Shown: positions 29,669-40,322 of the stretch, piece by piece
Position numbering within the stretch: the stretch's first letter is position 1
How the letters are laid out: the number at the start of each line of letters is the position of its first letter
Source: an uncultured Tenacibaculum sp.
GTDB taxonomy: Bacteria > Bacteroidota > Bacteroidia > Flavobacteriales > Flavobacteriaceae
Length of the DNA: 64,000 nt
NCBI RefSeq assembly: GCF_947494125.1
Contig: NZ_CANLTU010000006.1
Span: forward strand, 148,065 to 212,064
Direction: 5' to 3'
Notes under the pieces: generated by a model
Seen by the model: only the letters and a program-made list of their open reading frames with translations
The model's database searches: none
Told to the model about the DNA's origin: nothing
Translations under genes and position numbers: made by a program

Positions 29669-32422
29669 ATGAGAAAAATATTAATCATAGTCATTTTCAT
29701 GGCTACATGGGGAACTTATGCCCAAATTACTCTTAAAGGAGTGGTGAAAGATAGTATAGGGAAGCCTTTAGAAATGGCTAATGTAATAGCCATTAATAAA
29801 GTTACAAAAAAGTTAGATTCATATGGGTTTACAGATGCTAAAGGGAATTATAAATTAAACTTGAAAAAGAGTTCTTTATATAGTATAAAGGTAAGTTATA
29901 TAGGAATGAAAACCTCAGATGTATCCATCCAAACTAAAGAAGTTAATTTAAGCAAAAATATTAGTCTTAAGGGAGATGATACTTTAGAGGAGGTAAATAT
30001 TACATATAAAATGCCTGTTACAGTTAAAGGGGATACTATTGTGTATGATGCAGATAGTTTTAAAAACGGAACAGAAAAGAAGTTAGGAGATGTATTAAAA
30101 AAATTACCAGGTGTAGAAGTTAATGATGACGGAGAAATTGAAGTTGAAGGTAAAACTGTAAAAAAAGTGATGGTAGAAGGAAAAGATTTTTTTGATGGAG
30201 ATTCTAAAATAGCTACTAAAAATATTCCTGCAAATGCAATAGATAAAGTTGAGGTTTTAAAAAATCATAGTGAGGTTGGACAAATGAGTAGTGTTACTGA
30301 TAACGAAGATAATGTTGTGATTAATATAAAATTAAAAGAAGGTAAAAAGAATTTTTGGTTTGGAGAAATAACTGCAGGATTGGGTGTAGGAATGAATGAT
30401 AGTAGATATGTAGCACATCCTAAATTATTTTATTACAGTCCAAAATATAGTTTAAATATTATTACAGATGTAAATAATATAGGAGATGTGCCATTTACTA
30501 TGAGAGACTATTTTAAGTTTACAGGAGGTTTTAGAGGATTAGGAGGTGCTGGAAATGGAACTAATTTTGATGTTGGTTCTAATGATATTTCTTTTCTAAC
30601 ACTAAAAAATAATAGAGCTAAAGAAATAGAATCAAGGTTTGGAGCTTTAAATTTTAGTTATTCTCCAAAGAAGACTTGGGATATTAGTGGATTTGCCATT
30701 TATTCAGGAAATGATACTGAGATGGAAGAAACTACAACAAGAGAATATGTAAACAGGGGAGTTGACGTTAATAATTTGCCTGCTGGTACACCTCCCATAA
30801 TTGATACAGAGGAAACACAGGACTTAACAAATCAAAAAAGTGATTTAGGGTTATTTAAATTAAGTTCTAGTTATAAACCAAATGCAAACAATCAATTAGA
30901 TTACGACATTTTTACAAAAGTGTCTAGTCAAAATCAAATACAATCAACTATTTCATCAAGAACTTATTTGAATGCAAATAATGAAGTGGTACCGATTCAT
31001 CAAGTCTCAGAGCAAAATCCATTTTCAATCAATCAAAATTTAAATTATTATTATACATTAAATGATAAAAATATTTTTGCTTTTGAAGGACAGCATTTAT
31101 GGCAAAATGAAGACCCCTTTTACAATGCTGAATTAGAAAAGTTATCGTTTGCTAATTTGATAGGGTTAAATATTACAGCAAATCCATTTAATGTAGGACA
31201 GAATAAAAAAATTAAGACGAATAAATTTGATGCAAAATTAGATTACTATTATGTAATAAATTCTAAAAGTAATTTAAACATAACACTTGGTACTACATTA
31301 AGCACGCAGCAATTTAATTCTGATATTTTTGAAATCATAGGAGGGAATAAAACAAGAATAACAAACCCAACTTCAGTAAATGATGTTGATTTTACTTTTA
31401 ATGATTTATATGCAGGTTTTCATTATAAATTTATAACGGGGATATTTACTTTCACACAAGGGGTTAACGTACATAATTACGTGTCGAAAAATACACAGTT
31501 AAGTTTACAAACAAAAAACTCATTTACTAAATTTTTGCCAGATGCTTCTGTGAAAATTAGTTTAAAAAAATCTGAAACATTACGATTAAGATATAGTATG
31601 GAAACTAATTTTACTGATGTAAATCAATTAGCTGAAGGTTATGTTTTAAATAATTATAATAGTTTATATAAAGGTAATAGAGATTTGGAAAACGCATTAT
31701 ATCATAATATAAACTTAAATTATTTTAGTTTTAATATGTTTAATTATACTAACGTTTATGGATCAATAAATTATAGTAAACGTAAAAATGTTATTAAAAG
31801 TAATACAGAGTTTTTAGGAGTAAATCAAGTGAGAACATCTATAAATTCAGCGTTACCTGATGAAACAATTTCAGCAAGAGCAAATTTTCAAAAGAGTTAT
31901 AGAAAGTTTAAACTAACGCTGGGAGGTGATATTTCATATGCGAAATCAAATAGTTTAATTACCAATAGTCAAACAAATTTAACAGAAAATAGATTAGCTA
32001 AAACTTTTTCTCAATCATATAGAACTAAGTTTAGTACAAATTTTAGAGAAGCTCCTAATTTTGATATAGGATATAATGTGTCAATTAATAAATCTGATAT
32101 AGGAGGGATAGAAAATACCTTTACAACACATAGCCCATATTTAAATTTTGATGCTTACTTTTTAAAGGAGTTTATATTTACATCAAAGTATACATATAAT
32201 AATGTAGTTAATAATGGAGCTTCAATTGATAGTTATGGGTTTCTTAGGGCAGATTTAACATATCAGAAAAAAGATAGTAAATGGGAATATAAAATAGGAG
32301 TGACTAACTTATTAAATTCAACAGGGTTAAATCAAAATAGTAGTAACGATATTTTTGTAACAAATTCTTCTTATGTAATTCAACCAAGAATTGGAGTTTT
32401 AAGTGTAAAATATAACTTGTAA
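29669..32422 (+). CDS. TonB-dependent-receptor-like outer membrane protein with carboxypeptidase-regulatory-like N-terminal domain
   Basis: ITLKGVVKDSIGKPLEMANVIAI...; plug-like KLGDVLKKLPGVEVNDDGEIEVEGKTVKKVMVEGKDFFDGDSKIATKNIPANAIDKVEVLKN. Confidence 0.9.
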   Translation: MRKILIIVIFMATWGTYAQITLKGVVKDSIGKPLEMANVIAINKVTKKLDSYGFTDAKGNYKLNLKKSSLYSIKVSYIGMKTSDVSIQTKEVNLSKNISLKGDDTLEEVNITYKMPVTVKGDTIVYDADSFKNGTEKKLGDVLKKLPGVEVNDDGEIEVEGKTVKKVMVEGKDFFDGDSKIATKNIPANAIDKVEVLKNHSEVGQMSSVTDNEDNVVINIKLKEGKKNFWFGEITAGLGVGMNDSRYVAHPKLFYYSPKYSLNIITDVNNIGDVPFTMRDYFKFTGGFRGLGGAGNGTNFDVGSNDISFLTLKNNRAKEIESRFGALNFSYSPKKTWDISGFAIYSGNDTEMEETTTREYVNRGVDVNNLPAGTPPIIDTEETQDLTNQKSDLGLFKLSSSYKPNANNQLDYDIFTKVSSQNQIQSTISSRTYLNANNEVVPIHQVSEQNPFSINQNLNYYYTLNDKNIFAFEGQHLWQNEDPFYNAELEKLSFANLIGLNITANPFNVGQNKKIKTNKFDAKLDYYYVINSKSNLNITLGTTLSTQQFNSDIFEIIGGNKTRITNPTSVNDVDFTFNDLYAGFHYKFITGIFTFTQGVNVHNYVSKNTQLSLQTKNSFTKFLPDASVKISLKKSETLRLRYSMETNFTDVNQLAEGYVLNNYNSLYKGNRDLENALYHNINLNYFSFNMFNYTNVYGSINYSKRKNVIKSNTEFLGVNQVRTSINSALPDETISARANFQKSYRKFKLTLGGDISYAKSNSLITNSQTNLTENRLAKTFSQSYRTKFSTNFREAPNFDIGYNVSINKSDIGGIENTFTTHSPYLNFDAYFLKEFIFTSKYTYNNVVNNGASIDSYGFLRADLTYQKKDSKWEYKIGVTNLLNSTGLNQNSSNDIFVTNSSYVIQPRIGVLSVKYNL

Positions 32423-32442
32423 TTATTGGATGTTTTTTTGAA

Positions 32443-32472
32443 TAAAAAAGCGAGCTATTTAGCTCGCTTTTT
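32443..32472. terminator. bidirectional terminator
   Basis: AAAAAAGCGAGCTatttAGCTCGCTTTTTG. Confidence 0.85.
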
Positions 32473-32494
32473 GTTGTGATATAATATGTGTATT

Positions 32495-35400
32495 CTATTT
32501 GAATACGACTTTTCTTGTTTTTATTTTCCCATCATTTTCTACTTGAAGTAAGTAAATACCTGAACTCATTGTTTTAAATTGAATTTCTTTATTAAAAGAA
32601 CTTGAAATAGTAGAGAAACTTTGAGTCTCAAGTAGCTGCCCTCTTAAATCAAATAATCTAACAATGGTTAAATCTTTAGACTTAACTTTGAAGTTAACAG
32701 TTAACTTTCCTTCAGAAGGAACAGGGTATAATTTTAAGTCAGTAAATAAGCTCTTAGAAGTAGCAAAACTTTCTTCAATATTAATTGTGTAATCTTCAAC
32801 TTCACCATCAAAGTCTAGCTCACAAGAATTAGGAGCTACTTTTAATTTGGTCGAAATTCTTAAAGTTGTAGCGCCAAGAAGAGCATCTTCAGGAACTGCA
32901 ATAGCACTTGTATTTGATGTTAAGTCGAAAGCTTCACCAGCATCAAATAAACAGTTCTGGTTCCAGTCAATCCAACCAAAAGTTTTTACATCATTATTAC
33001 CATCTTTATTAACGGTAACAGTTAAGTCATAATTTTCTCCTCTTACAACTCCAGTTGAAGTTGATTTAAAGTCTGAGTATCCTGTTGTTTTAGTTGATGT
33101 ATTATCAATTTCTCCAAATTTAACATTGGTTATGCTAATTTGTGATTTAGTATTTCCTGATGATTTACAAAGATTATCATTAACACTTAAAACGATATCA
33201 ACAGATTTCGTTAATGAAGTTGAGGCACCTGTAAGCTTTAAAGTATAATCACCTACTGCAACATTATTTAAGTTAGAAACAGTTAAGGTAAATACATTAT
33301 TAGTATTTATAGAATTAACACTTAAAGTAGCTGTTGCATTTGCAGGAACACCTGCAACAGAAAGTGCTACATTTTCACTAAAGTCATTAAATGTTTCATA
33401 GTTTATATTGTATACAAATTCATTTGTAGCTTTATTACAAACCGATCCACCTCCAGTTTTATTTGTTAAGATAAATTTAGGAGTAATGTTTATTGTGTAA
33501 TCTTCAACCTCTCCATTGAAATTTAATTCACAAGAATTTGGATCTCCAGCATCTGCTTTTTTAGTAGATACTCTTAAGGTGGTGGTTCCAGTTAAAGCGT
33601 CACTAGGAATAGTTATTTCTAATCCACTATTACTAGTTGCTCCAGAAGTATTAGTAGCTTGACCTAAATCATACTTTTCATTAGCGTCAAATAAACAATT
33701 TTGATTCCAGTCTATCCAAGCATATGTTTTAACAGTATTATTACCATCTGTGTTAACATTAGTTTTTAAAAGGTATTTATCTCCTTTTATTACCTCCGTT
33801 GTTTTTGCTTTAAAGTCTGAATAACCAGTTGTTTTAGTAGATGTATTATCTATATCACCAAATTTAACTAAGGTAGTACTAATTTGAGAGGCTGTGGTAC
33901 CAGTAGATTTACAAATATTATCATTAACATTAAAAAGAATATTAATAGATTTAGTAACAGATGCAGAAGTCCCTGTAACTACCATTGTATAGTCGCCAAC
34001 AGTAGCATTATTTAGGTTCGAAAGCATTAAGTTAACTGCTCCATTAGCGTTTAATGAAGTTGGATTAAATGAACTAGTTGCATTTGTAGGAATTCCTGTA
34101 ACAGAAAAAGTAACATTTTCGTTGAAACCAAATAATGTTTTATAATCAATTGCAAAAGTTTGTTCATTTACAGCTTTATTACATATAGATAAACTACCAG
34201 TAGTATTTGTTAATGTAAAATCAGGTTGAGGCTTATCCTCAACAACAATAGTATAGTCTTCAGTTTCTCCCCATTCTGTTTTATGATCTGAGTCACATGG
34301 ACCATCACCATAATTATTAGTAGGGCTATCATATTCTAAAACGACTCTCATTCTAGTGCTACCTAAAACAGCTCCTTCTGGTACAGTTATGTCAAGAGTT
34401 GCTGTAGCAATCTCTTCAGTTCTAGATCCTAAATCATATCTTTCTGTAGTTTTATTAAATACGAAATCTTGGTTCCAGTCAATAAAAACATAACAGTGAT
34501 CTTGGTAGCCGTCTGTGTTAAAAGTTACACTTATTTGGTGAGTTAAAGTTCTTTTTATGTTTGTAGATTTTGAAGTGAAATCTTGATATCCATCAACAGT
34601 GTCGTTACCTGAAGTATTATTAATAGTGTTAAAAGTAACATTTGTTATATGGTCTCCACCTCCAGTTTCGTCTGTAAATGTTGATGAACAATATGATGGA
34701 GCTTCAGTTGTAAATTCACCAGTACTAGAATTAGCACCTTCACCACAATCATTTTTAGGTTTTACATACCAATAATATTTCGTTACTCCACTTAAAGGAG
34801 AAGAATGTGTGTATGAGTTTGTAGTGGCAGTTTCGTTTATAATAATATTTGCAAAACCAGCATCAGTAGCTACAACAATAGTATATGAAGTCGCATTTGC
34901 ATCTGCAGCCCATTCAAATTTTGGAGTTAAGCCAATATTTGTTGCAGTATTCGCTGGAGATGTTATGTTAATATTTGAAAAACTTGTGCCAATAACTTTT
35001 AATAAAGCATCTGTAGTTTGGGTTACACTTGCTGAAGTTCCTTTGGCAATAATAGTATAATCTTGTTGGTTACTTCCGTTTAAGTTGCTAATTGTCATTG
35101 TAACATCTCCATCAGCACTTATTGTAGTAGGAGAAAAACTTGCAGTTGCTCCATTAGGCAAATCGGTTGCTGATAAAGTAACAGTTTCAGAAAAACCATT
35201 AACAAAATCAAAATTTAAAGTATAATTAACTGAAGCTCCACCAGTATTACATACAGTCTGTTTACTTGTTTTATTTGTAAATAAGAAAGTTGGGACTGTA
35301 GAATTAATTGTAAAGTTTGTTGAATTTACATTGTAAAAAACATTATCAGCAGCTTCAACCATTATACGTGCTTGAGCTGTAGGATTGTTAGGAATAACAA

Positions 35401-37249
35401 TGTCTTCTGTTCCATCATTAGCAATATTTTCTTTTATAAGAATAGGAAAAGTAACCCCTCCATCTGTAGAAAGTCTAATATTAACTTTGGCACAATTAAT
35501 TGGAGCTTGATCTGTAGTTCCTTTATTCCAAGTTATTGTTTGAGTAGTTCCTGTACTCCAGACTACTGAAGAGTTAGGAGCAGTAACTGTAAAAGCTTCT
35601 GCATTAGTAACAGTAATTTTAATATCATCTCTTGCTGAATTACCTCCACCTGCATGATTATCTCTAACTGTAAGAGCAAAATTTAAAGTTCTAGCAACAG
35701 AAGGAATAACTTCCCATGTTGTAGCTGTACTACCTCCAATTACTGTTGGTAAAGCAGGGAAATATCGATTTGGAGAAACTTTAGAAGGTAAAGATCTAAA
35801 GGCTGGTCCACCTGTATTTATAGATTCAGGAGGCATTGTAGCTGTTTCGTTATCAGTTTGTTCCCAGTTATATGTTAAGCTCGATGTACCTTGAGCATCA
35901 GTAGCACTACCTTTTAAAACAAAAGGAGTAGATTTAGGTATACTTACATCACTTCCTGCGTTGGCAGTTGGAGCATTGTTACTTGTGTCAGTTTGAACAG
36001 CACAACTACCTCCACCTTTTATATGATTCCACATTTGAGCAATACTTACGGCATGGAAATGATCATCACTGTTTCCTTGAACATTTGGAGCACAAATACC
36101 AGCATATCCCATAATTGTAGATCCACTTCCTGGCTCTACAGCTGTTGAAGATGTTCTATTACAAGAATTATTTTGAGTATGTGTACCTCCAAATTGATGT
36201 CCTAATTCATGAGCAACAAAATCAATGTCATAAGGATCAGAAATAGGTTGGCTACTACCAGTAATACCACTAGCTTTTGCTCCAGTAATACATACAGAGT
36301 TTAATTGCGCTAATCCACCACCACCGGTACTAAAAGTATGTCCAACATCATAGTTAGCGTTACCAATTACTGCATCACATTTTTGCTGACTTTCATTAAT
36401 TAAACTGTTAGCATCACTATTTGATAATCCATCAGTAGCAGCATCTAAAAATATTAATTTATCGTTATCGTTTACAATAACCATTCTAACACCTAAATCT
36501 CTTTCATAAACACCATTTACACGTGTCATTGTTGTGTTCATTGCAGATAAAATAGCCGCTTTTTTTACTGCGTCTGTTGCAGAGGCTGCAACACCTTGAT
36601 TATTTATATGGAATTGTGAATATTCACCTGTACAGGCAATTGCAATTCTATAAGTTCTTAATTTACCATCATCAGCATTTTTATATTCTAAAGAAGGTGC
36701 CACTATTTTTTTAGCAGAATCTTCTACTTGACAAGAAAAATCATTTTTATTAGATTTTAAATGTTCTCTTTTATATATAATATACTGCTTTTTGTTTTTT
36801 GTATATGGATCTATGTATACAGTGCTTTCATTACCAGAAAAAATAATAGCATGAAACCCGTCATTACCTAAACTAATTTTAGCTACTGCAGTAGGATCAT
36901 CTATACCCTTTGCAGAATATGATTTAATCATAGGGAATTTTGCAGCTAATTCAGGAGCCAAAGAAGAAGTTTCATAAATAAAAAATCGTTGTAATTCTCC
37001 TTTTGAATTTGGTAATTGAATTGTTTTTTTACTGTTTTTTGATTTAACATTGGATACATAGTTTTTAAAACTATTTAAATCTAATGTTTTTAAAGAATAT
37101 TTTTCAGGGGTGTTTTCTCTGTTAAGTACTTGTTCTTTTTTAACAGAAGTTGTTTTAGGTTCTACTTTATTCCAGAAGTTTTGAGAATATAAACTACTTA
37201 CAGAAAAAGTAAAAATTAATAATAGTGAAAGGGTGTGTTTTTTAATCAT
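32495..37249 (-). CDS. secreted reprolysin-like metallopeptidase with three GEVED modules and T9SS C-terminal sorting domain
   Basis: HELGHQFGGTHTQN zinc motif, STIMGYAGIC Met-turn, three ...EDYTI GEVED modules, C-term LYPVPSEGKLTVNF...GIYLLQVENDGKIKTRKVVFK. Confidence 0.92.
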   Translation of the reverse strand: MIKKHTLSLLLIFTFSVSSLYSQNFWNKVEPKTTSVKKEQVLNRENTPEKYSLKTLDLNSFKNYVSNVKSKNSKKTIQLPNSKGELQRFFIYETSSLAPELAAKFPMIKSYSAKGIDDPTAVAKISLGNDGFHAIIFSGNESTVYIDPYTKNKKQYIIYKREHLKSNKNDFSCQVEDSAKKIVAPSLEYKNADDGKLRTYRIAIACTGEYSQFHINNQGVAASATDAVKKAAILSAMNTTMTRVNGVYERDLGVRMVIVNDNDKLIFLDAATDGLSNSDANSLINESQQKCDAVIGNANYDVGHTFSTGGGGLAQLNSVCITGAKASGITGSSQPISDPYDIDFVAHELGHQFGGTHTQNNSCNRTSSTAVEPGSGSTIMGYAGICAPNVQGNSDDHFHAVSIAQMWNHIKGGGSCAVQTDTSNNAPTANAGSDVSIPKSTPFVLKGSATDAQGTSSLTYNWEQTDNETATMPPESINTGGPAFRSLPSKVSPNRYFPALPTVIGGSTATTWEVIPSVARTLNFALTVRDNHAGGGNSARDDIKITVTNAEAFTVTAPNSSVVWSTGTTQTITWNKGTTDQAPINCAKVNIRLSTDGGVTFPILIKENIANDGTEDIVIPNNPTAQARIMVEAADNVFYNVNSTNFTINSTVPTFLFTNKTSKQTVCNTGGASVNYTLNFDFVNGFSETVTLSATDLPNGATASFSPTTISADGDVTMTISNLNGSNQQDYTIIAKGTSASVTQTTDALLKVIGTSFSNINITSPANTATNIGLTPKFEWAADANATSYTIVVATDAGFANIIINETATTNSYTHSSPLSGVTKYYWYVKPKNDCGEGANSSTGEFTTEAPSYCSSTFTDETGGGDHITNVTFNTINNTSGNDTVDGYQDFTSKSTNIKRTLTHQISVTFNTDGYQDHCYVFIDWNQDFVFNKTTERYDLGSRTEEIATATLDITVPEGAVLGSTRMRVVLEYDSPTNNYGDGPCDSDHKTEWGETEDYTIVVEDKPQPDFTLTNTTGSLSICNKAVNEQTFAIDYKTLFGFNENVTFSVTGIPTNATSSFNPTSLNANGAVNLMLSNLNNATVGDYTMVVTGTSASVTKSINILFNVNDNICKSTGTTASQISTTLVKFGDIDNTSTKTTGYSDFKAKTTEVIKGDKYLLKTNVNTDGNNTVKTYAWIDWNQNCLFDANEKYDLGQATNTSGATSNSGLEITIPSDALTGTTTLRVSTKKADAGDPNSCELNFNGEVEDYTINITPKFILTNKTGGGSVCNKATNEFVYNINYETFNDFSENVALSVAGVPANATATLSVNSINTNNVFTLTVSNLNNVAVGDYTLKLTGASTSLTKSVDIVLSVNDNLCKSSGNTKSQISITNVKFGEIDNTSTKTTGYSDFKSTSTGVVRGENYDLTVTVNKDGNNDVKTFGWIDWNQNCLFDAGEAFDLTSNTSAIAVPEDALLGATTLRISTKLKVAPNSCELDFDGEVEDYTINIEESFATSKSLFTDLKLYPVPSEGKLTVNFKVKSKDLTIVRLFDLRGQLLETQSFSTISSSFNKEIQFKTMSSGIYLLQVENDGKIKTRKVVFK

Positions 37250-37301
37250 AATTTGTCTAGTCGATTAATATAGTTTATAACATCTTAAAGCTATTTTTCC
37301 C

Positions 37302-37309
37302 TACCTTTG
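37302..37309 (+). promoter_or_regulatory. -7 promoter element TACCTTTG for lipB
   Basis: TAnnTTTG match overlapping the ORF-track start, so the start was moved to 37334. Confidence 0.5.
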
Positions 37310-37333
37310 AAGCATGTTATATATCCCAAATTT

Positions 37334-38038
37334 ATGAATAAAAAAATAATCCTCAATCAATTAGGGGAAAAAGATTACAAAGAGACCTGGGAGTATCAGA
37401 CTAATTTGTTAGATGAAATAGTTTTTTTAAAGAGGAAAAACAGAGATGATTTAGAAAAAAAAGAAACACCAAATTATTTTTTATTTGTTGAGCATCCACA
37501 TGTTTATACGCTAGGAAAATCAGGAGATATAAGTAATTTATTGTTATCAGAAGCTCAGTTAGAAGAGAAAGGAGCAACATTTTATAAAATTAATAGAGGT
37601 GGTGATATAACATATCATGGACCTGGTCAGATTGTTGGATACCCTATTTTAGATTTAGAAAATTTTTTTACTGATATACATAAATATTTACGCTTATTAG
37701 AGGAGGTAATTATTTTAACAATTGCTGAATATGGTTTACAAGGAACACGTAGTGAAGGAGAAACAGGAGTTTGGCTAGATGTAGGAACCCCTTTTGCTAG
37801 AAAAATTTGCGCTATGGGAATACGAGCAAGTAGATGGGTTACTATGCATGGATTTGCATTAAATGTAAACACTAATTTAGGTTATTTTGATAATATCATT
37901 CCTTGTGGAATTAGAGGGAAAGCAGTTACCTCAATGGAGGTTGAATTAGGTAAGAAGATTTCTGAAGATGAGGTAAGAGAAAAAATACTAAAACACTTTA
38001 AAGAGTTATTTGAAATTGAAGAATTCATTAATGTGTAA
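37334..38038 (+). CDS. lipB: lipoyl(octanoyl) transferase
   Basis: FVEHPHVYTLGKSGD...INRGGDITYHGPGQIVGYPILDL...GVWLD...KICAMGIRASRWVTMHGFALNV. Confidence 0.96.
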   Translation: MNKKIILNQLGEKDYKETWEYQTNLLDEIVFLKRKNRDDLEKKETPNYFLFVEHPHVYTLGKSGDISNLLLSEAQLEEKGATFYKINRGGDITYHGPGQIVGYPILDLENFFTDIHKYLRLLEEVIILTIAEYGLQGTRSEGETGVWLDVGTPFARKICAMGIRASRWVTMHGFALNVNTNLGYFDNIIPCGIRGKAVTSMEVELGKKISEDEVREKILKHFKELFEIEEFINV

Positions 38039-38042
38039 AAAT

Positions 38043-38074
38043 AAAAAAGGGTTGACATTGTCAACCCTTTTTTA
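38043..38074. terminator. bidirectional terminator lipB / YceI
   Basis: AAAAAAGGGTTGACATTGTCAACCCTTTTTT. Confidence 0.85.
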
Positions 38075-38090
38075 TTTTTCTATATAAAAA

Positions 38091-38735
38091 CTATTTTTTA
38101 GCTTTTACATCAAAAGAAATTTCCATTAAATCGTTTATGAATTTATCTTTTAAAGCAGCATCAATTTTCTTAGACTTATAAGTAACACCAAAGTCAGTTC
38201 TATCAATACTAAAAATATCACTTTTAAAAGTAGCAGTTCCATCAGCTTCAGTTATTGTAGCAGGAATTGTAATGCTTTTTGTAACATCTCTAAGAGTTAA
38301 ATTTCCAGTTACTTGTAATTTTCCTTCTTTTACTTCAGAACTAGTAATAGCAAATTTAGCAGTTGGAAATTTTTCAACATCAAAGAAATCACCTTTTTTT
38401 AAGTGATCCTCTAAATCTTCTTTTCCTTTACCAGCTTCTAAATCTACACAAGAAATAGAATTCATATTAATAACAAACTCACCAGATTTTAAAATTCCAT
38501 TTTCAATATCTAATAAACCTTTTTCTAAACTTACAACTCCATTGTGAGATCCTGTTGGCTTACTTCCTTTCCAAGTAACAGTTGATTCAGCAACATTAGC
38601 TTTGTAAGAATTTATTACGTTTTCTACTTTTTTTACTTCTTTAACCTCTTCGTTAGCAGCTACTTTGTTTTTTTCTGTTTTACAAGAAACAGCTCCGATT
38701 GCAACAAATGCAATTGCCAAAATTGTTTTTTTCAT
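38091..38735 (-). CDS. YceI family lipoprotein
   Basis: Lipobox AVSC; STVTWKGSKPTGSHNGVVSLEKG...VTGNLTLRDVTKSITIPATI. Confidence 0.9.
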   Translation of the reverse strand: MKKTILAIAFVAIGAVSCKTEKNKVAANEEVKEVKKVENVINSYKANVAESTVTWKGSKPTGSHNGVVSLEKGLLDIENGILKSGEFVINMNSISCVDLEAGKGKEDLEDHLKKGDFFDVEKFPTAKFAITSSEVKEGKLQVTGNLTLRDVTKSITIPATITEADGTATFKSDIFSIDRTDFGVTYKSKKIDAALKDKFINDLMEISFDVKAKK

Positions 38736-38809
38736 TTTTAGGATTTTAATATTTGATTGAATAATTATTTAGAACAAATGTAAATAAAAAATAATACTTC
38801 CCATGGAAT

Positions 38810-39262
38810 TTATTCTTTATTTTTAGAATCAAGAATAATGGTTACTGGGCCATCATTTAGTAATTCCACTTTCATATCAGCTCCAAATTGACCTGTTTGG
38901 ACTTTTTTATTTAAATCTTTTTCAATTTGTTTTATAAACTGTTGATAAATAGGAATTGCGATGTCTGGTTTTGCTGCTTTGATATAACTTGGTCGGTTTC
39001 CTTTTTTAGTAGATGCTTGCAGAGTAAATTGGCTTACTACAATTGCTTCACCAGAAATATCAATTAATGATTTATTCATTACTTCATTTTCATCATTGAA
39101 AATACGCAGATTAGCAACTTTTTTAGACAACCACTCTATGTCTTCTTGGTTGTCGTTATCAACTATTCCAATAAGAATTAATAATCCTTTTTGAATATTG
39201 GCAACTTTTTCTTCATTAATAGTAACACTAGCTTTTAAAACTCTTTGGATAACAGCTTTCAT
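38810..39262 (-). CDS. dtd: D-aminoacyl-tRNA deacylase
   Basis: MKAVIQRVLKASVTI...VVSQFTLQASTKKGNRPSYIKAAKP...GQFGADMKVELLNDGPVTIILDS. Confidence 0.96.
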   Translation of the reverse strand: MKAVIQRVLKASVTINEEKVANIQKGLLILIGIVDNDNQEDIEWLSKKVANLRIFNDENEVMNKSLIDISGEAIVVSQFTLQASTKKGNRPSYIKAAKPDIAIPIYQQFIKQIEKDLNKKVQTGQFGADMKVELLNDGPVTIILDSKNKE

Positions 39263-39308
39263 AATTGTTTTTAAATTTGTGGAAGTAAGTATGTAGTTAT
39301 AAAGTAAT

Positions 39309-40250
39309 TTACTCCCAAATATCTGTTCGGTAGTGTTCTTCTTCTCCTTCTAGAATTTGCATATAACTTTTATAACGAGACCAAGAAATTTTATCTTCTT
39401 CTAAAGCGTCTTTTACTGCACACTTTGGTTCATTTATATGAATACAATTATTGAATTTACAATCTTGTTTTAATGTGAAAAACTCAGGGAAATAATCTCC
39501 TAATTCATCTTTTTCCATATCAACAACTCCAAAACCTTTTATACCAGGAGTATCTATAATTCTTGCGTCAAAACTTAAATCGAACATTTCTGCAAAAGTA
39601 GTAGTATGTTTTCCTTGTTTGTATTGTTCAGATATTTCTTTGGTCTTTAAATTTAAACTAGGTTCAATAGTATTAACTAAAGTTGTTTTACCAACTCCTG
39701 AATGCCCTACAAACATTGATACTTTTCCAGTCATTAGATTTTTAATAGTGTCAACATTTGTGTTTTCAGTAGCTGAAACCTCTATACATTGATAACCTAT
39801 AGTTTCATAAATATCTTTTAAATATAAAATCTCTGCACGTTGATCAATTTCATAAGAATCAATTTTATTAAAGACTAAAATTGTTTTGATTGAATAGGCT
39901 TCAGCAGTTACTAAAAAACGATCAATAAAAGTGGTGAAAGTAGGAGGGTTGTTTATCGTAACTAGCAAAAATACTTGATCGATATTAGATGCTATAACAT
40001 GCGTTTGTTTTGATAGATTTACTGATTTTCTTACAATAAAATTTTCTCTATCATGAATAGTATTAATAACGCCAGTTTCTTCGTTGTTTTTAGTTTCAAG
40101 ATCAAAATCAACAAGATCCCCAACTGCAATAGGGTTGGTGCTTTTTATTCCTTTTAATCGGAATTTTCCTTTTATACGGCATTTATATAAAACCTGTTTA
40201 GACTTCACCCAATACCAACTTCCTGTAGATTTATAAACCGTTCCTGTCAT
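39309..40250 (-). CDS. rsgA: ribosome small subunit-dependent GTPase A
   Basis: Circularly permuted GTPase motifs (FVGHSGVGKTTLVN, DTPGIKGFG) and zinc finger CKFNNCIHINEPKCAV. Confidence 0.96.
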   Translation of the reverse strand: MTGTVYKSTGSWYWVKSKQVLYKCRIKGKFRLKGIKSTNPIAVGDLVDFDLETKNNEETGVINTIHDRENFIVRKSVNLSKQTHVIASNIDQVFLLVTINNPPTFTTFIDRFLVTAEAYSIKTILVFNKIDSYEIDQRAEILYLKDIYETIGYQCIEVSATENTNVDTIKNLMTGKVSMFVGHSGVGKTTLVNTIEPSLNLKTKEISEQYKQGKHTTTFAEMFDLSFDARIIDTPGIKGFGVVDMEKDELGDYFPEFFTLKQDCKFNNCIHINEPKCAVKDALEEDKISWSRYKSYMQILEGEEEHYRTDIWE

Positions 40251-40283
40251 ACAACAAAGTAACTAATAAATATGAACTAATCA

Positions 40284-40320
40284 TAAAAAAAGATTCCCGC
40301 TTTCACGAGAATCTTTTTTC
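40284..40320 (-). terminator. terminator of the aromatic amino acid operon
   Basis: GATTCcccgctttcacgaGAATCTTTTTT-type stem between aroQ end and rsgA start. Confidence 0.65.
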
Positions 40321-40322
40321 TT

